26,853 nucleotides of DNA, from the NCBI GenBank assembly GCA_045538305.1, contig JAZSRC010000029.1, positions 1-26,853 on the forward strand, in the 5' to 3' direction. The notes beneath the pieces were generated by a model, which was given only the letters and a program-made list of their open reading frames with translations, had not been told where the DNA came from and made no database searches. Every line of letters starts with the position of its first letter. Position 1 is the stretch's first letter. This DNA is from SFHK01 sp045538305 (GTDB lineage Bacteria > Bacillota > Clostridia > Christensenellales > Aristaeellaceae). A program made the position numbers and the translations under genes. Positions 5,908-13,920 of this stretch are shown here, piece after piece.

Positions 5908-7788
5908 GTGGCGGAATTGATCGTAGACAAAATAACGCATTATTTTGATCAGGACCGCGTGATACTGGACGAGGTCAGCTTTCAGATCAACGCCGGCGAG
6001 CGCGTGGGGCTTCTCGGCATAAACGGCGCGGGAAAAAGCACGCTGCTTCGGATTATCACAGGCGAGCTTACGCCTGTTTCGGGGCGTGTAATCGCATCGG
6101 GCGGAAAGCGCGTGGGCTACGTTCCGCAAATGCCCGTGTATCCCGGGGGCGCAACGGGCGAGGATGTTATGAAGCTGGCGTTTCAAAGGGCGTTTGAAAT
6201 CGAAAAGGAAATCAATCGACTGGCGGCGGAGCTTTCGGATGATGCGGATGACAAAAAGATGAACCGGATTTCCGCTCTTTCCAATGAACTGGAAGCGCTT
6301 GGCGGCTATGATTTTGATGTACGCATCAACAAAACGGCAAATGGCCTTGGCATCACAAACGAAATGCGCAATATGCCGTATGAAAAGCTGTCCGGCGGAG
6401 AACAGATGCGCGTCAACCTTGCCAAACTGATTCTGGAGGACGCCGATATACTGATTCTGGACGAGCCTACCAATCACCTGGATCTGAACGGCATTTTGTG
6501 GCTGGAGGAGTACCTGAAAACCTATCGCGGCGCGGTGCTTGCCGTGTCGCACGACCGGTATTTTCTGAATAATATAGTATCGCGCATTATTGAAATCACA
6601 CGCTTTGGCATGGCATCCTTCTATTCCGGCAATTTTGATTATTACGCCAGGGAAAAGGAGGAGCGCTACGAAAGGCAGCTGAAGCAATTTGAAATTGAGC
6701 AGGCGAAAATCCGACAGCTGGAGGAAACTGCGCGCAGAATGCATACGTGGGCGCAGGCGTACGACAATCCCTATCTTCATAAGCGCGCTTTCGCGATAGA
6801 AAAACGGATCGAATGGCTGAAGCAGACGGACAAACCGGTAAAGGACGCAAGGCTGAACGCAGCATTTGCGGGCGAAAAGTTTCGCGCGCAGGAGGCCGTG
6901 GTAATCAAGGGCGTTTCGCACGGCTATGGCGACCGGCGGTTGTTTTCAGGTTTCTCGGCATTGGTGCGCGGCGCAGAGCGCATAGCGATTGTCGGCGGCA
7001 ACGGAAGCGGAAAAACCACGCTTCTCAGGATTCTGCTGGGCGAGGAAACCCCTCTGGAAGGCGCGAGCAAAACGGGTCCGTCGGTCAAGCAGGTATCCAT
7101 TCCTCAGAAAATCGAGTTTGCGCATCCCGAGCGCACCCTTCTGGATACGCTTTTATACGAATTGCCCGTTGATGCGCAGGGTGCGCGCGACCGGCTGGGT
7201 ATATTCATGTTTGGCGGCGAAAACGCGCTGAAAACCGTGTCTCAGCTTTCGGGCGGTGAAAAAATGCGCCTGAAAATGTGCATTGCCATGTATTCGGGCG
7301 CGAATCTGCTCATTCTGGACGAGCCTACCAACCATCTGGATATTCCCTCCAGAGAGTGGATCGAAAACGCTGTGTCCGCTTTTGAAGGCACGCTCATTTT
7401 TGTGTCGCACGATCGCTATTTTATCAATAAATTTGCCACCCGCATCTGGGAAATTGAAAACGGCTGTATCCGGGACTATGACTGCGGCTTTGAAAAATAC
7501 CTGTCCATCCGTCGGAAGGAGGAGATTCATAAAAAATCCGCCTCTGCTGCGATTCCAAAAGCCGAAAAGCCCGGAAAGCCCGAACCAAGAAGCGGAAAAA
7601 CCGAACGCAGAAAAGCAGCGCTTGAAAGAGAGATCAATAAAAAGGAAACGGAACTGGAGGCGCTGCGTCTTGAGGAAACGCAAAACGCCTCCGACTATGT
7701 ATACCTTCAGGAAATCGGGGAGCGTAAAGACAGGATTCAGCAGGAGATCGATCAGCTGTATGATGAATGGTATGCCTGCGACGGGTGA
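5908..7788 (+). CDS. ABC-F family ATPase (ribosome-associated, no membrane domain)
   Basis: This 626-residue protein has two ABC ATPase domains in tandem and no membrane helices, which defines ABC-F. The first domain has Walker A GINGAGKST (about 37-45), signature LSGGEQ and Walker B ILILDEPTNHLDL; the second has GGNGSGKTT, LSGGEK and LLILDEPTNHLDI. Between them is a charged interdomain linker (about 240-310, rich in Lys, Glu and Arg) and after them a basic, coiled-coil C-terminal tail (about 540-626). ABC-F proteins act on the ribosome in translation or antibiotic protection; which of these applies here cannot be told. It starts with GTG 7 nt after GGAGGA, a clear assignment. It is co-transcribed with the small Cys-rich gene. 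A terminator follows at 7811. Confidence 0.9.
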   Translation: MAELIVDKITHYFDQDRVILDEVSFQINAGERVGLLGINGAGKSTLLRIITGELTPVSGRVIASGGKRVGYVPQMPVYPGGATGEDVMKLAFQRAFEIEKEINRLAAELSDDADDKKMNRISALSNELEALGGYDFDVRINKTANGLGITNEMRNMPYEKLSGGEQMRVNLAKLILEDADILILDEPTNHLDLNGILWLEEYLKTYRGAVLAVSHDRYFLNNIVSRIIEITRFGMASFYSGNFDYYAREKEERYERQLKQFEIEQAKIRQLEETARRMHTWAQAYDNPYLHKRAFAIEKRIEWLKQTDKPVKDARLNAAFAGEKFRAQEAVVIKGVSHGYGDRRLFSGFSALVRGAERIAIVGGNGSGKTTLLRILLGEETPLEGASKTGPSVKQVSIPQKIEFAHPERTLLDTLLYELPVDAQGARDRLGIFMFGGENALKTVSQLSGGEKMRLKMCIAMYSGANLLILDEPTNHLDIPSREWIENAVSAFEGTLIFVSHDRYFINKFATRIWEIENGCIRDYDCGFEKYLSIRRKEEIHKKSASAAIPKAEKPGKPEPRSGKTERRKAALEREINKKETELEALRLEETQNASDYVYLQEIGERKDRIQQEIDQLYDEWYACDG

Positions 7789-7810
7789 TCGGGAGCGATA
7801 GAAAAAGTGA

Positions 7811-7852
7811 AACGCCGATTGTGTTCCATACACTGGAACACAGCCGGCGTTT
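7811..7852 (+). terminator. Terminator of the ABC-F operon
   Basis: The outer stem AACGCCG (7811-7817) pairs with CGGCGTT (7845-7851) and the inner stem TGTGTTCC (7820-7827) pairs with GGAACACA (7835-7842), with a 2-nt internal mismatch and a 7-nt loop. Only about three U residues follow, so read-through into the repeat is likely. Confidence 0.7.
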
Positions 7853-7855
7853 TGG

Positions 7856-8029
7856 CCATCAAAAAAGTTCCTTTTTTGATGGGAGGGCCGATGACCTGAA
7901 ATCCTGCGGGATTTGAAGGCGGCGACCTAAATGGGGGAAGCGTTTTTTGTCGCTTCGTTTTGTAAAAACGCGCGATTTCGCCGTACATGCCGCCGAAATC
8001 GATTGGACATGGAGTTTATTGATGATCTG
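7856..8029 (+). repeat. Structured dispersed repeat, copy B (174 bp)
   Basis: This is the inverted counterpart of 1178-1387. It runs from the 27-nt hairpin at 7856-7882, identical to that of copy A, to the shared 11-mer at 8019-8029. The hairpins built on CGATTTCG/CGAAATCG, GCGTTTTT/AAAAACGC and AAATCC/GGATTT are kept; the outer arms around the last are less well paired than in copy A. The 10-bp GC-rich hairpin of copy A is replaced by a shorter stretch. Like copy A it fills a convergent intergenic gap and is followed directly by a terminator hairpin with outward U-tract (8030-8068). Confidence 0.75.
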
Positions 8030-8068
8030 GGGCTTGCCGCCTTCGTTTTGAAGGCAGCAAGCCCTTTT
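8030..8068 (+). terminator. Intrinsic terminator at outer end of repeat copy B
   Basis: GGGCTTGC (8030-8037) pairs with GCAAGCCC (8057-8064) and GCCTTC (8039-8044) pairs with GAAGGC (8050-8055), with one mismatch and a 5-nt loop. TTTT follows at 8065-8068, so it terminates + strand transcripts coming from the ABC-F side. Read on the minus strand it would only be a 3' stabilising hairpin for the AraC regulator mRNA. Confidence 0.8.
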
Positions 8069-8074
8069 GGTTGA

Positions 8075-10321
8075 TTATTGACCGGAGGGTGTGCCGCGGT
8101 ACTCTGAGGGTGTGATTCCGTTGTTGAGCGTTTTGAAATGACGGATGAAAGTATGGGCTCCGTTATATCCGACCTTCTCCGCGATCTCACGGATGGTGGC
8201 GTTTGTTTCCGCGAGCAGCCTTTTCGCACAATCGATTCTGACCATGTTCAAGTGCTGAATCAGCGTATTGCCGGTTGCTTCCTTAAACAGCTCGCCAAGA
8301 TACCGGGGATTCAGATCTACGCAGGAAGCGATATCCGCAATGGAAAGATCTTTGTAGTAGTTGTTTCTTATGTAATCTATCACGGTTGGGACGTGCTTTC
8401 CGATATAGCCGCTGTTCAACTCCGCAGCAGACCGGTGATCAAACAAGGTCATCAATAGCGCTGCGGTTTTTTCATTGAGGCTGTCCAGGGTTGTGACATT
8501 GTATATGCCCGTGATATAGGACGTCATTTCATCAATATGCAGTTCATGATTGCTGAGCCATATGTCATTGACGACATTGTTTGCCAAGATGCATGTGATG
8601 TTTTTGCACATATCCACGGGAAGCTGCGCAGGCAGCAGGTACTCATTGAAGTAAGCATCCATCCCCTTAAGAACCATTTGGCGTGAATTCTGCCGAAAGC
8701 CGTTAATGATCTGTTCGGTGAAGACGGTAGGATGGGCGGGCAGATCATGCTGAACGGAGGAATCATTTATGCTGTTCATGATTTCCGAGGGCTTGTGGGA
8801 TTCCGAAAGCCTGCTGGCGATATAGCAGGAATGAGACACCTTTGTCAGGGAATCCACACAGGGTCCGGTGAAGAAGAGCAGGGATACGTCATAGTCGCTC
8901 TGAGCCAGTGTGTTCACCTGATGAAGAGAGGCGTTGAGCAAAGCGCTTAGGGTTTCAAAAGAGGTGTTATGGTTAATGAAAAAATAGATTTTATTATCAA
9001 GTGATGTATGGAAATAAATGCGGTGGGCGGCTGACAATTCTCGCTCAATCAGGTCTTTGATAAACAGCGTGACGCTGTAGGCGGTGGTGGCGTCGTCCTG
9101 CAATTTCGTATCGTCGATGGTGGTAAGGCATACGAAGCCTGTAAAGTATGGATGCTCAAATTGCAGGTTGCTGTAAGCCAGATGCTCTTCCAGCTTCTGT
9201 TCAGAGTGTATATGCCCCAGAATGATATCCGCAATGACCGTGCTCTGGATCAATGAGGCATACTTTTTTTCGCTCTCGGACATCTGCCGGTTGCTTGTGA
9301 TGAGCTGATCGATGGCATCGTCCAGGGCGGCAGAAGGATCAACCTCCGCCGGAATGGGATTGCCGGTTCCATCACCGATTTTCTGAATCAGCGCCTGTGA
9401 ACGGTGGGATGTGATCCTGGAGAAGAGGTATATCAGCAAAAAGAATGCAAACACGCTGGCCAGATAAATCAGAAGCAAAATGCTGATCGAAGGCAGGCAT
9501 GCATTGATCAGCTGCGTCTTGGGCACTAAAGATGCGCAGTAAATTGAGGATGAATCCAATTGCTGATAGTACAGGTATTCGCCGGGCAGTGCAAGCATAC
9601 CCTTTCGGTCGGAAAAATCTCTTGAAAGGAGCTGCTGACGCAATGTGTCCGCTTTGTTCTGGTATCCGTTGGCTCCCATCACCATATCGCCGGAGATCAT
9701 AAATACCTGTTCGTATCGGGAGAAACCATTGAGCAGATTGTCGATATTCAGATTGATAACAACGAGATCGTCAGCAGAAAAAAGCTCGAAGGGAATGCGG
9801 CGAATGATGGTCAATACGTTGACCGGCTGAACATAAGAAAGACCGCCTGTGGCTATTTGGCGGCAGCCATACCAGATAGCAAGATCGTCCGCTTGACATT
9901 GATCCAGAATTTCACGGTCATAAAAGGTATCAAGGTCATACAATGTTTCCTGCGTGAGTACCTTTCCGGAACGGGTAAACCGGATGTATACCGATTCTAC
10001 CATACGGTTGATTTCCGATGTACGGCTCAGGATGTTGGAAACCTTCTTCAGGTCGAGCATACAAGTGCCTTTCAGTTCATCCAACTGACCGAGGGAAGAT
10101 AATTCCGGTATCGAAGCAATCTCCACCGACAGCGCATTGCCGAATACCAGTGAATCCGATAAGGAAGCGGCCATATTGGACAGAGCGTCTGTATTGTCGC
10201 GATGGAACAGCTCGCCGGTTCGCTGGCAGAAGAAAATACCAAACAGAACAAACACCATCGTCAAAAGTAAGATCAGAAATAACCAGTAGCGTTTCAAGTT
10301 GTTTTTGAACACGGACATCAT
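8075..10321 (-). CDS. Membrane-anchored AraC-family sensor-regulator (YesS/YtcQ type)
   Basis: This 748-residue one-component regulator senses an extracellular ligand and binds DNA through the same polypeptide. Order: short basic N-terminus, membrane helix about 12-33, an extracellular sensor of about 240 residues, a second membrane helix about 277-301, a cytoplasmic linker (about 302-640), and a C-terminal AraC DNA-binding domain (about 640-745) with two helix-turn-helix units (DLSIADIASCVDLNPRYLGE and TIREIAEKVGYNGAHTFIRH). Length and layout match B. subtilis YesS, which controls a pectin-derived sugar locus. It is transcribed divergently from the glycan operon and should activate it through the repeats at 10475-10511. 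AAAGGA precedes two adjacent ATG codons; the second (10318) is equally possible. Confidence 0.9.
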   Translation of the reverse strand: MMSVFKNNLKRYWLFLILLLTMVFVLFGIFFCQRTGELFHRDNTDALSNMAASLSDSLVFGNALSVEIASIPELSSLGQLDELKGTCMLDLKKVSNILSRTSEINRMVESVYIRFTRSGKVLTQETLYDLDTFYDREILDQCQADDLAIWYGCRQIATGGLSYVQPVNVLTIIRRIPFELFSADDLVVINLNIDNLLNGFSRYEQVFMISGDMVMGANGYQNKADTLRQQLLSRDFSDRKGMLALPGEYLYYQQLDSSSIYCASLVPKTQLINACLPSISILLLIYLASVFAFFLLIYLFSRITSHRSQALIQKIGDGTGNPIPAEVDPSAALDDAIDQLITSNRQMSESEKKYASLIQSTVIADIILGHIHSEQKLEEHLAYSNLQFEHPYFTGFVCLTTIDDTKLQDDATTAYSVTLFIKDLIERELSAAHRIYFHTSLDNKIYFFINHNTSFETLSALLNASLHQVNTLAQSDYDVSLLFFTGPCVDSLTKVSHSCYIASRLSESHKPSEIMNSINDSSVQHDLPAHPTVFTEQIINGFRQNSRQMVLKGMDAYFNEYLLPAQLPVDMCKNITCILANNVVNDIWLSNHELHIDEMTSYITGIYNVTTLDSLNEKTAALLMTLFDHRSAAELNSGYIGKHVPTVIDYIRNNYYKDLSIADIASCVDLNPRYLGELFKEATGNTLIQHLNMVRIDCAKRLLAETNATIREIAEKVGYNGAHTFIRHFKTLNNGITPSEYRGTPSGQ

Positions 10322-10358
10322 TCATCCTTTGCTGCATCGGCATGTTGTGTTAAGAATC

Positions 10359-10387
10359 AGTTTAGCATAAATCTCCGTGAAAATCAA
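10359..10387 (-). promoter_or_regulatory. Promoter of the AraC regulator gene
   Basis: On the minus strand TTGATT (10382-10387) and TAAACT (10359-10364) are 17 nt apart, and the -10 is preceded by an extended TGC. The leader to the start codon is about 35 nt. The operator repeats lie nearly 90 bp further away, so the gene is probably not controlled by that site directly. Confidence 0.6.
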
Positions 10388-10474
10388 ATGAAAACGCCTA
10401 TGCTATGATCAAATCTGACGAATCGTGCATAGAATCTGCGGATTATTCATGTTGGTTATGCCAAATCAGGCGGA

Positions 10475-10511
10475 ATAACTGACTTATTGAACATCATAAC
10501 TGACGTATTGA
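10475..10511 (+). promoter_or_regulatory. Direct-repeat operator for the AraC regulator
   Basis: Two copies of ATAACTGACNTATTGA lie at 10475-10490 and 10496-10511, with one mismatch in 16 positions. Their 21-bp period puts both on the same DNA face, the arrangement of araI1-araI2 type sites. The second copy ends 4 nt before the putative -35 of the operon promoter, where a class II activator would contact RNA polymerase. I saw no third copy in the window. The assignment to the adjacent regulator is an inference. Confidence 0.75.
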
Positions 10512-10515
10512 TTCT

Positions 10516-10544
10516 TTCTTTTTCTGCCATGCGTACCATATAAT
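10516..10544 (+). promoter_or_regulatory. Activator-dependent promoter of the glycan operon
   Basis: A perfect TATAAT at 10539-10544 has at 17 nt only a poor -35 (TTCTTT, 10516-10521), as expected for a promoter that needs an activator bound next to it. Transcription from about 10551 would give a leader of some 165 nt before the first gene. Confidence 0.65.
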
Positions 10545-10716
10545 TAAAGTAACTCAGGAACTGTTTTGTACGCAAATATTTACAGCGCATCTTCTTCAGG
10601 GAGAACTGTTGAAAACATCAATATCCATATCATACTGCATTGGCATCATAGGCAAGTGAATCCGGCATTCGGTTGTAAACCGGATGTTTGATTATATTTT
10701 AAAGGAGGGTACCACC
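10545..10716 (+). promoter_or_regulatory. Long 5' leader of the glycan operon with hairpin near the ribosome binding site
   Basis: The 395-bp gap between the regulator and the first operon gene (10322-10716) holds the two promoters, the operator and this leader. The only clear structure in the leader is a hairpin pairing ATCCGG (10660-10665) with CCGGAT (10680-10685), 15 nt before AAAGGAGG (10701-10708). I recognise no riboswitch. The hairpin may stabilise the 5' end. Confidence 0.35.
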
Positions 10717-11316
10717 ATGAAGAAGACCATGATCCGAAAGACGTTGGCGTTCATCACCCTGTTGACCGTACTGATGCTGTCTGCGACTTGCTTTGCCGAA
10801 GGCGAAGTGCCCGCATATGTGGCTGCCGAAGGCAATCTGCTGATCAACCCGAGCTTCGAAGAAATTCAGGACCCGGCGCTCTTTGAAGGCGATGTATTCC
10901 CCGGCTGGACCTATGAAACCGATGCTGTAAGCTGGAGCGTTCTGTTCTCCGACGGCCCCGGCTACACCGGAAATATTGCCGGCGCTACCTGGTGCGGCGA
11001 TGTCTTCAACTTTAGCGTACTGCAGACCATCGAACTCGCCGAAGCCGGCACTTACAAGGCTTCTGTATGGGTTGCGCTGGGCGAAGCGACCTTTGGCGAC
11101 TCTGAGCTTCGCATCAAGGATGCCGAGGGCAATGTTGTAGTTTTCGCCGCGCTGCCTGCCGTTGAAAACAACACCAATTCCGAATACCAGATCATCGAAT
11201 TATATGATGTTGCTCTTGAAGCGGGCGTTTACACCTTTGAACTCTTCGTTCCCTGCACCGCTGTTGGCAACAACTCCTTCTTCCGCATTGACGAAGCCTT
11301 CCTGGGCCTTCAGTAA
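10717..11316 (+). CDS. Small secreted CBM-like beta-sandwich protein
   Basis: This 199-residue protein begins with a classic signal peptide (MKKTMIRKTL followed by a hydrophobic core, probable cleavage after Cys-Phe-Ala at about 27). The mature part starts with NLLINPSFEE, a hallmark of CBM4/9/22-type jelly-roll domains, and continues with alternating beta-type segments (SVLQTIELAEAGTYKASVWV; AGVYTFELFVP). It has no catalytic domain, lipobox, LPXTG or transmembrane anchor, so it would be released. The likely role is binding a carbohydrate outside the cell. I chose the ATG 8 nt after AAAGGAGG; an upstream in-frame ATG at 10684 would put charged residues ahead of the signal peptide. It is the first gene of the operon and is followed by a strong hairpin. 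Ligand unknown. Confidence 0.7.
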   Translation: MKKTMIRKTLAFITLLTVLMLSATCFAEGEVPAYVAAEGNLLINPSFEEIQDPALFEGDVFPGWTYETDAVSWSVLFSDGPGYTGNIAGATWCGDVFNFSVLQTIELAEAGTYKASVWVALGEATFGDSELRIKDAEGNVVVFAALPAVENNTNSEYQIIELYDVALEAGVYTFELFVPCTAVGNNSFFRIDEAFLGLQ

Positions 11317-11413
11317 TCGAAACAGAATAAGCAGTTCTTACCCTCAATCACTGTCACGGGGAGTCAATACGTGACGGATACGGGATAGGAATACAAACGT
11401 CATAGTTGATACG

Positions 11414-11458
11414 GGTAACGGCCCTGTCGATTCCGGTAAGGGCGGCAGGGCCGTTACC
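11414..11458 (+). terminator. Strong intercistronic hairpin without U-tract
   Basis: A 13-bp perfect stem pairs 11414-11426 with 11446-11458 around a 19-nt loop. Only scattered T residues follow (GTTGTTTC), so it is more likely an mRNA-stabilising or partial termination structure than a full stop. It lies in the 219-bp gap between the first two operon genes, which I see no gene in. A smaller hairpin (GTCACG with CGTGAC, about 11354-11375) precedes it. Confidence 0.6.
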
Positions 11459-11535
11459 GTTGTTTCTGAAGTGCATTTAAATAATCCTACGGTCATCAGA
11501 ATCATTTTTCTGAGCCAAATCAAGGAGGACAGCGT

Positions 11536-13908
11536 ATGAAGCGAGGCCGACCCTGTATAGCCCTCCTCCTGGCAGTGCTGATGCTCTTGTCTGCATGCGG
11601 CCAGAATCCGCTTAACTCTCAAAAGAACGATACTTTGGAAAACGCTTCATCACCCGAACCCATAGAACAACCGGTTCGCTTGATCAATGATTACACCCCA
11701 GCGGCGAATGCGCCGCTTGAGGTTAAGGGAACGAGCTATTACGTTTCCGAAAAAACAGGAAATGACAACAACACAGGTACGCTGGAAGCCCCTTTCAAAA
11801 CGATATCCAAGGCTGCTTCTCTGATGAAGGCTGGCGACGCCTGTTTTATTCGCGAAGGAACCTATCGTGAAACGGTAACGCCCGCCGGCAGCGGCACATC
11901 TGACGCGCCGATTCTCTTTTCGGCATACAACAACGAAAAGGTCGTCATCAGCGGAGCCGATATCGTTACCGGCGATCTTAGCATATATAAAGATAACATC
12001 TATACAGCAAACGTAACAGGAGATCTTGGAATCGGCAAAAACCAGATCTTTGTGGACGGCGAAGTTGCCATTGAGGCGCGTTATCCCAATGAGGATGTCA
12101 GGTCCGTGTCTCCCCTGAAGGGCAGCTATTCTCCTCTGTTCCCAACGCGCGGCCATTTTTCGGTGGATTGGGAAAATTACACGCAGATTTCCGGCTCATA
12201 TCTGGATCAGCCGGACGATTTCTGGAAGGGCGGACTGTATGTCGGCGGCAACAACGTTGCCTGGGTATGGCAGACCGCAGACATTGTTTCCTCCAGAAGC
12301 GGACTTCTGACGGTGTCGGATATGACCGGAAGATGGTGGTTTCCCAAGGATGTGCAGACAGCCTATTCGGCGGAAATGAGCGAAGGCTACATTACCAACT
12401 CGCTCAATGCCTTGGATATGCCCGGTGAATGGTACATCGGGGACAATCGGCTGTACATCTGGATGCCCGAAAGCGATGCGCCGGGTAAGCACACCATCGA
12501 GATGAAAAAACGCGTGCTGGCGATGGACTTGACAGACAAAAAATATATCTATGTGTTCGGCATTGACTTTTTTGCCGCCTCTGTAACCCTTGCCAGGGCG
12601 GAAAACTGTACGCTGGACAAAATGCATGCCCAATATACCAGCCATTTCCAGAAATTTGCTGATGCCCGCGACGGCTATATCGACGGACAAAAAAATGCCG
12701 AGAAAACACCGATGTGCGGACAAGTCGGCATCTATGTCAGCGGCAGGGACAACGCCGTTATCAACAGCACCATTCAATACAGTGCGGGCGCGGGTATCTA
12801 CCTTGCAGGCCTGAGGACCACCGTGGAAAATAACCTGATTCAGGATACCGGTTACGCCTGTACGTATGTATCCGGCATCTTTGTGGATGAGGAATTCGGC
12901 ACCAGAAGCACTGCGGAAAACATTACGGTCGGCGGACACTCAATCCGTTATAATACGGTTTGCAATACAGGGCGATCTGCGCTCAGCTTCAATTCACTGG
13001 CCGGAAACATCGCGCAGTATGCCGGCAGCGATATCTCGTATAACCGGTTTTATAATACGGTGCTGTTTACCAGCGACGGCGGCGCCTTCTACGCGTACTT
13101 CGTCAACTTCAGCGCAGACAGCGTGAAAACCAGATTCCATCACAATCTGGTATGGAACTGCTTCCGCCGCTCCGGTGAGGGCATTGTTTATACGGACAAC
13201 CGCTGCGAAGGCATTGAACTGGCCGACAATCTCGGATGGGGACACCCCTACGCCAATCAGTACTTCCTGCTGGTGAAAACGGACACCAAGAATCAGGAGA
13301 ATAAGCCTGTTATCGGAGACAACAATGTATTTCTGGAAAAAACGGAAATCACGCCGGAGGCGCTGACGCATTCGTCCTATCCCGGCGGAGAGAGCTTCTT
13401 TACAGGCGTTAAGCACGGCGTGGATCCGGACAGCCTCGTCATTCCCGAAACCATCAAACCGGTGCCTTATGCGCCGCCGCAGGACGCGCTGTCCCGCACG
13501 GGCTGGACGGCTTCCGCTTCCTCTGAATTCAGCGAATACGACACGCCTGCAAAGGCGATCGACGAGGACGCCGACTATTCCAGCTGGCGTATCGAAGAAA
13601 ACGCGCAGCAGCCGGGTGACTGGTTTATGATCGATATGGGAAAACCGGAAACATTCTCCCGGATCGTGATGAAGTGCGGAACGCCCAAAACTTACAACAG
13701 TCCGCGTTCCTATACCGTAAAGGTCTCCAGCGACGGCATAACCTGGTCTGAACCGGTAGCGATGGGCGACAGCTGCGAGAGCGTTCTCGACATTCACCTA
13801 TTAAGCGAACAAACTGCCCGGTATGTGCTTATCGAGCAGCAGGAAAAAACAATGGCGTCCTGGGGACAATTCTGGCGAATCATGGATATCCAATTCTATA
13901 AAAAATAA
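11536..13908 (+). CDS. Surface lipoprotein: right-handed beta-helix carbohydrate-active domain plus C-terminal F5/8 (CBM32-like) domain
   Basis: This 790-residue protein has a signal peptide with lipobox LLSAC (Cys21), so it is tethered to the outer face of the membrane. A low-complexity linker (about 22-65) leads to a beta-helix domain that opens with YYVSEKTGNDNNTGTLEAPF and GTYRETVTPAGSGTSDAPI, the typical entry of PL9, GH120 or GH141-like parallel beta-helix enzymes. Asn-rich repeat rungs follow (for example NAVINSTIQYSAGAGIYLAG, ENNLIQDTGYACTYVSGIFV). The last 130 residues (about 660-790; TASASSEFSEYDTPAKAIDE, W, GDWFMIDMGKP) look like an F5/8 type C sugar-binding domain. It probably acts first on the glycan outside the cell. 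Whether it is a lyase or a hydrolase cannot be decided. AAGGAGG precedes the ATG. Confidence 0.75.
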   Translation: MKRGRPCIALLLAVLMLLSACGQNPLNSQKNDTLENASSPEPIEQPVRLINDYTPAANAPLEVKGTSYYVSEKTGNDNNTGTLEAPFKTISKAASLMKAGDACFIREGTYRETVTPAGSGTSDAPILFSAYNNEKVVISGADIVTGDLSIYKDNIYTANVTGDLGIGKNQIFVDGEVAIEARYPNEDVRSVSPLKGSYSPLFPTRGHFSVDWENYTQISGSYLDQPDDFWKGGLYVGGNNVAWVWQTADIVSSRSGLLTVSDMTGRWWFPKDVQTAYSAEMSEGYITNSLNALDMPGEWYIGDNRLYIWMPESDAPGKHTIEMKKRVLAMDLTDKKYIYVFGIDFFAASVTLARAENCTLDKMHAQYTSHFQKFADARDGYIDGQKNAEKTPMCGQVGIYVSGRDNAVINSTIQYSAGAGIYLAGLRTTVENNLIQDTGYACTYVSGIFVDEEFGTRSTAENITVGGHSIRYNTVCNTGRSALSFNSLAGNIAQYAGSDISYNRFYNTVLFTSDGGAFYAYFVNFSADSVKTRFHHNLVWNCFRRSGEGIVYTDNRCEGIELADNLGWGHPYANQYFLLVKTDTKNQENKPVIGDNNVFLEKTEITPEALTHSSYPGGESFFTGVKHGVDPDSLVIPETIKPVPYAPPQDALSRTGWTASASSEFSEYDTPAKAIDEDADYSSWRIEENAQQPGDWFMIDMGKPETFSRIVMKCGTPKTYNSPRSYTVKVSSDGITWSEPVAMGDSCESVLDIHLLSEQTARYVLIEQQEKTMASWGQFWRIMDIQFYKK

Positions 13909-13920
13909 GGGGGATCAATC

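Noticed and set aside
5569..6921. 450-codon open frame on the minus strand opposite the ABC-F gene
   Set aside because: It is antisense to an intact ABC-F gene and crosses the divergent promoters. The sequence is rich in Arg, Phe and His as typical for shadow frames.
7926..8073. Short open frame running through repeat copy B and its terminator, also open in copy A
   Set aside because: The frame stays open in both copies, but the differences I can see in the shared part change the amino acid, and no ribosome binding site is present. RNA structure explains the conservation better.
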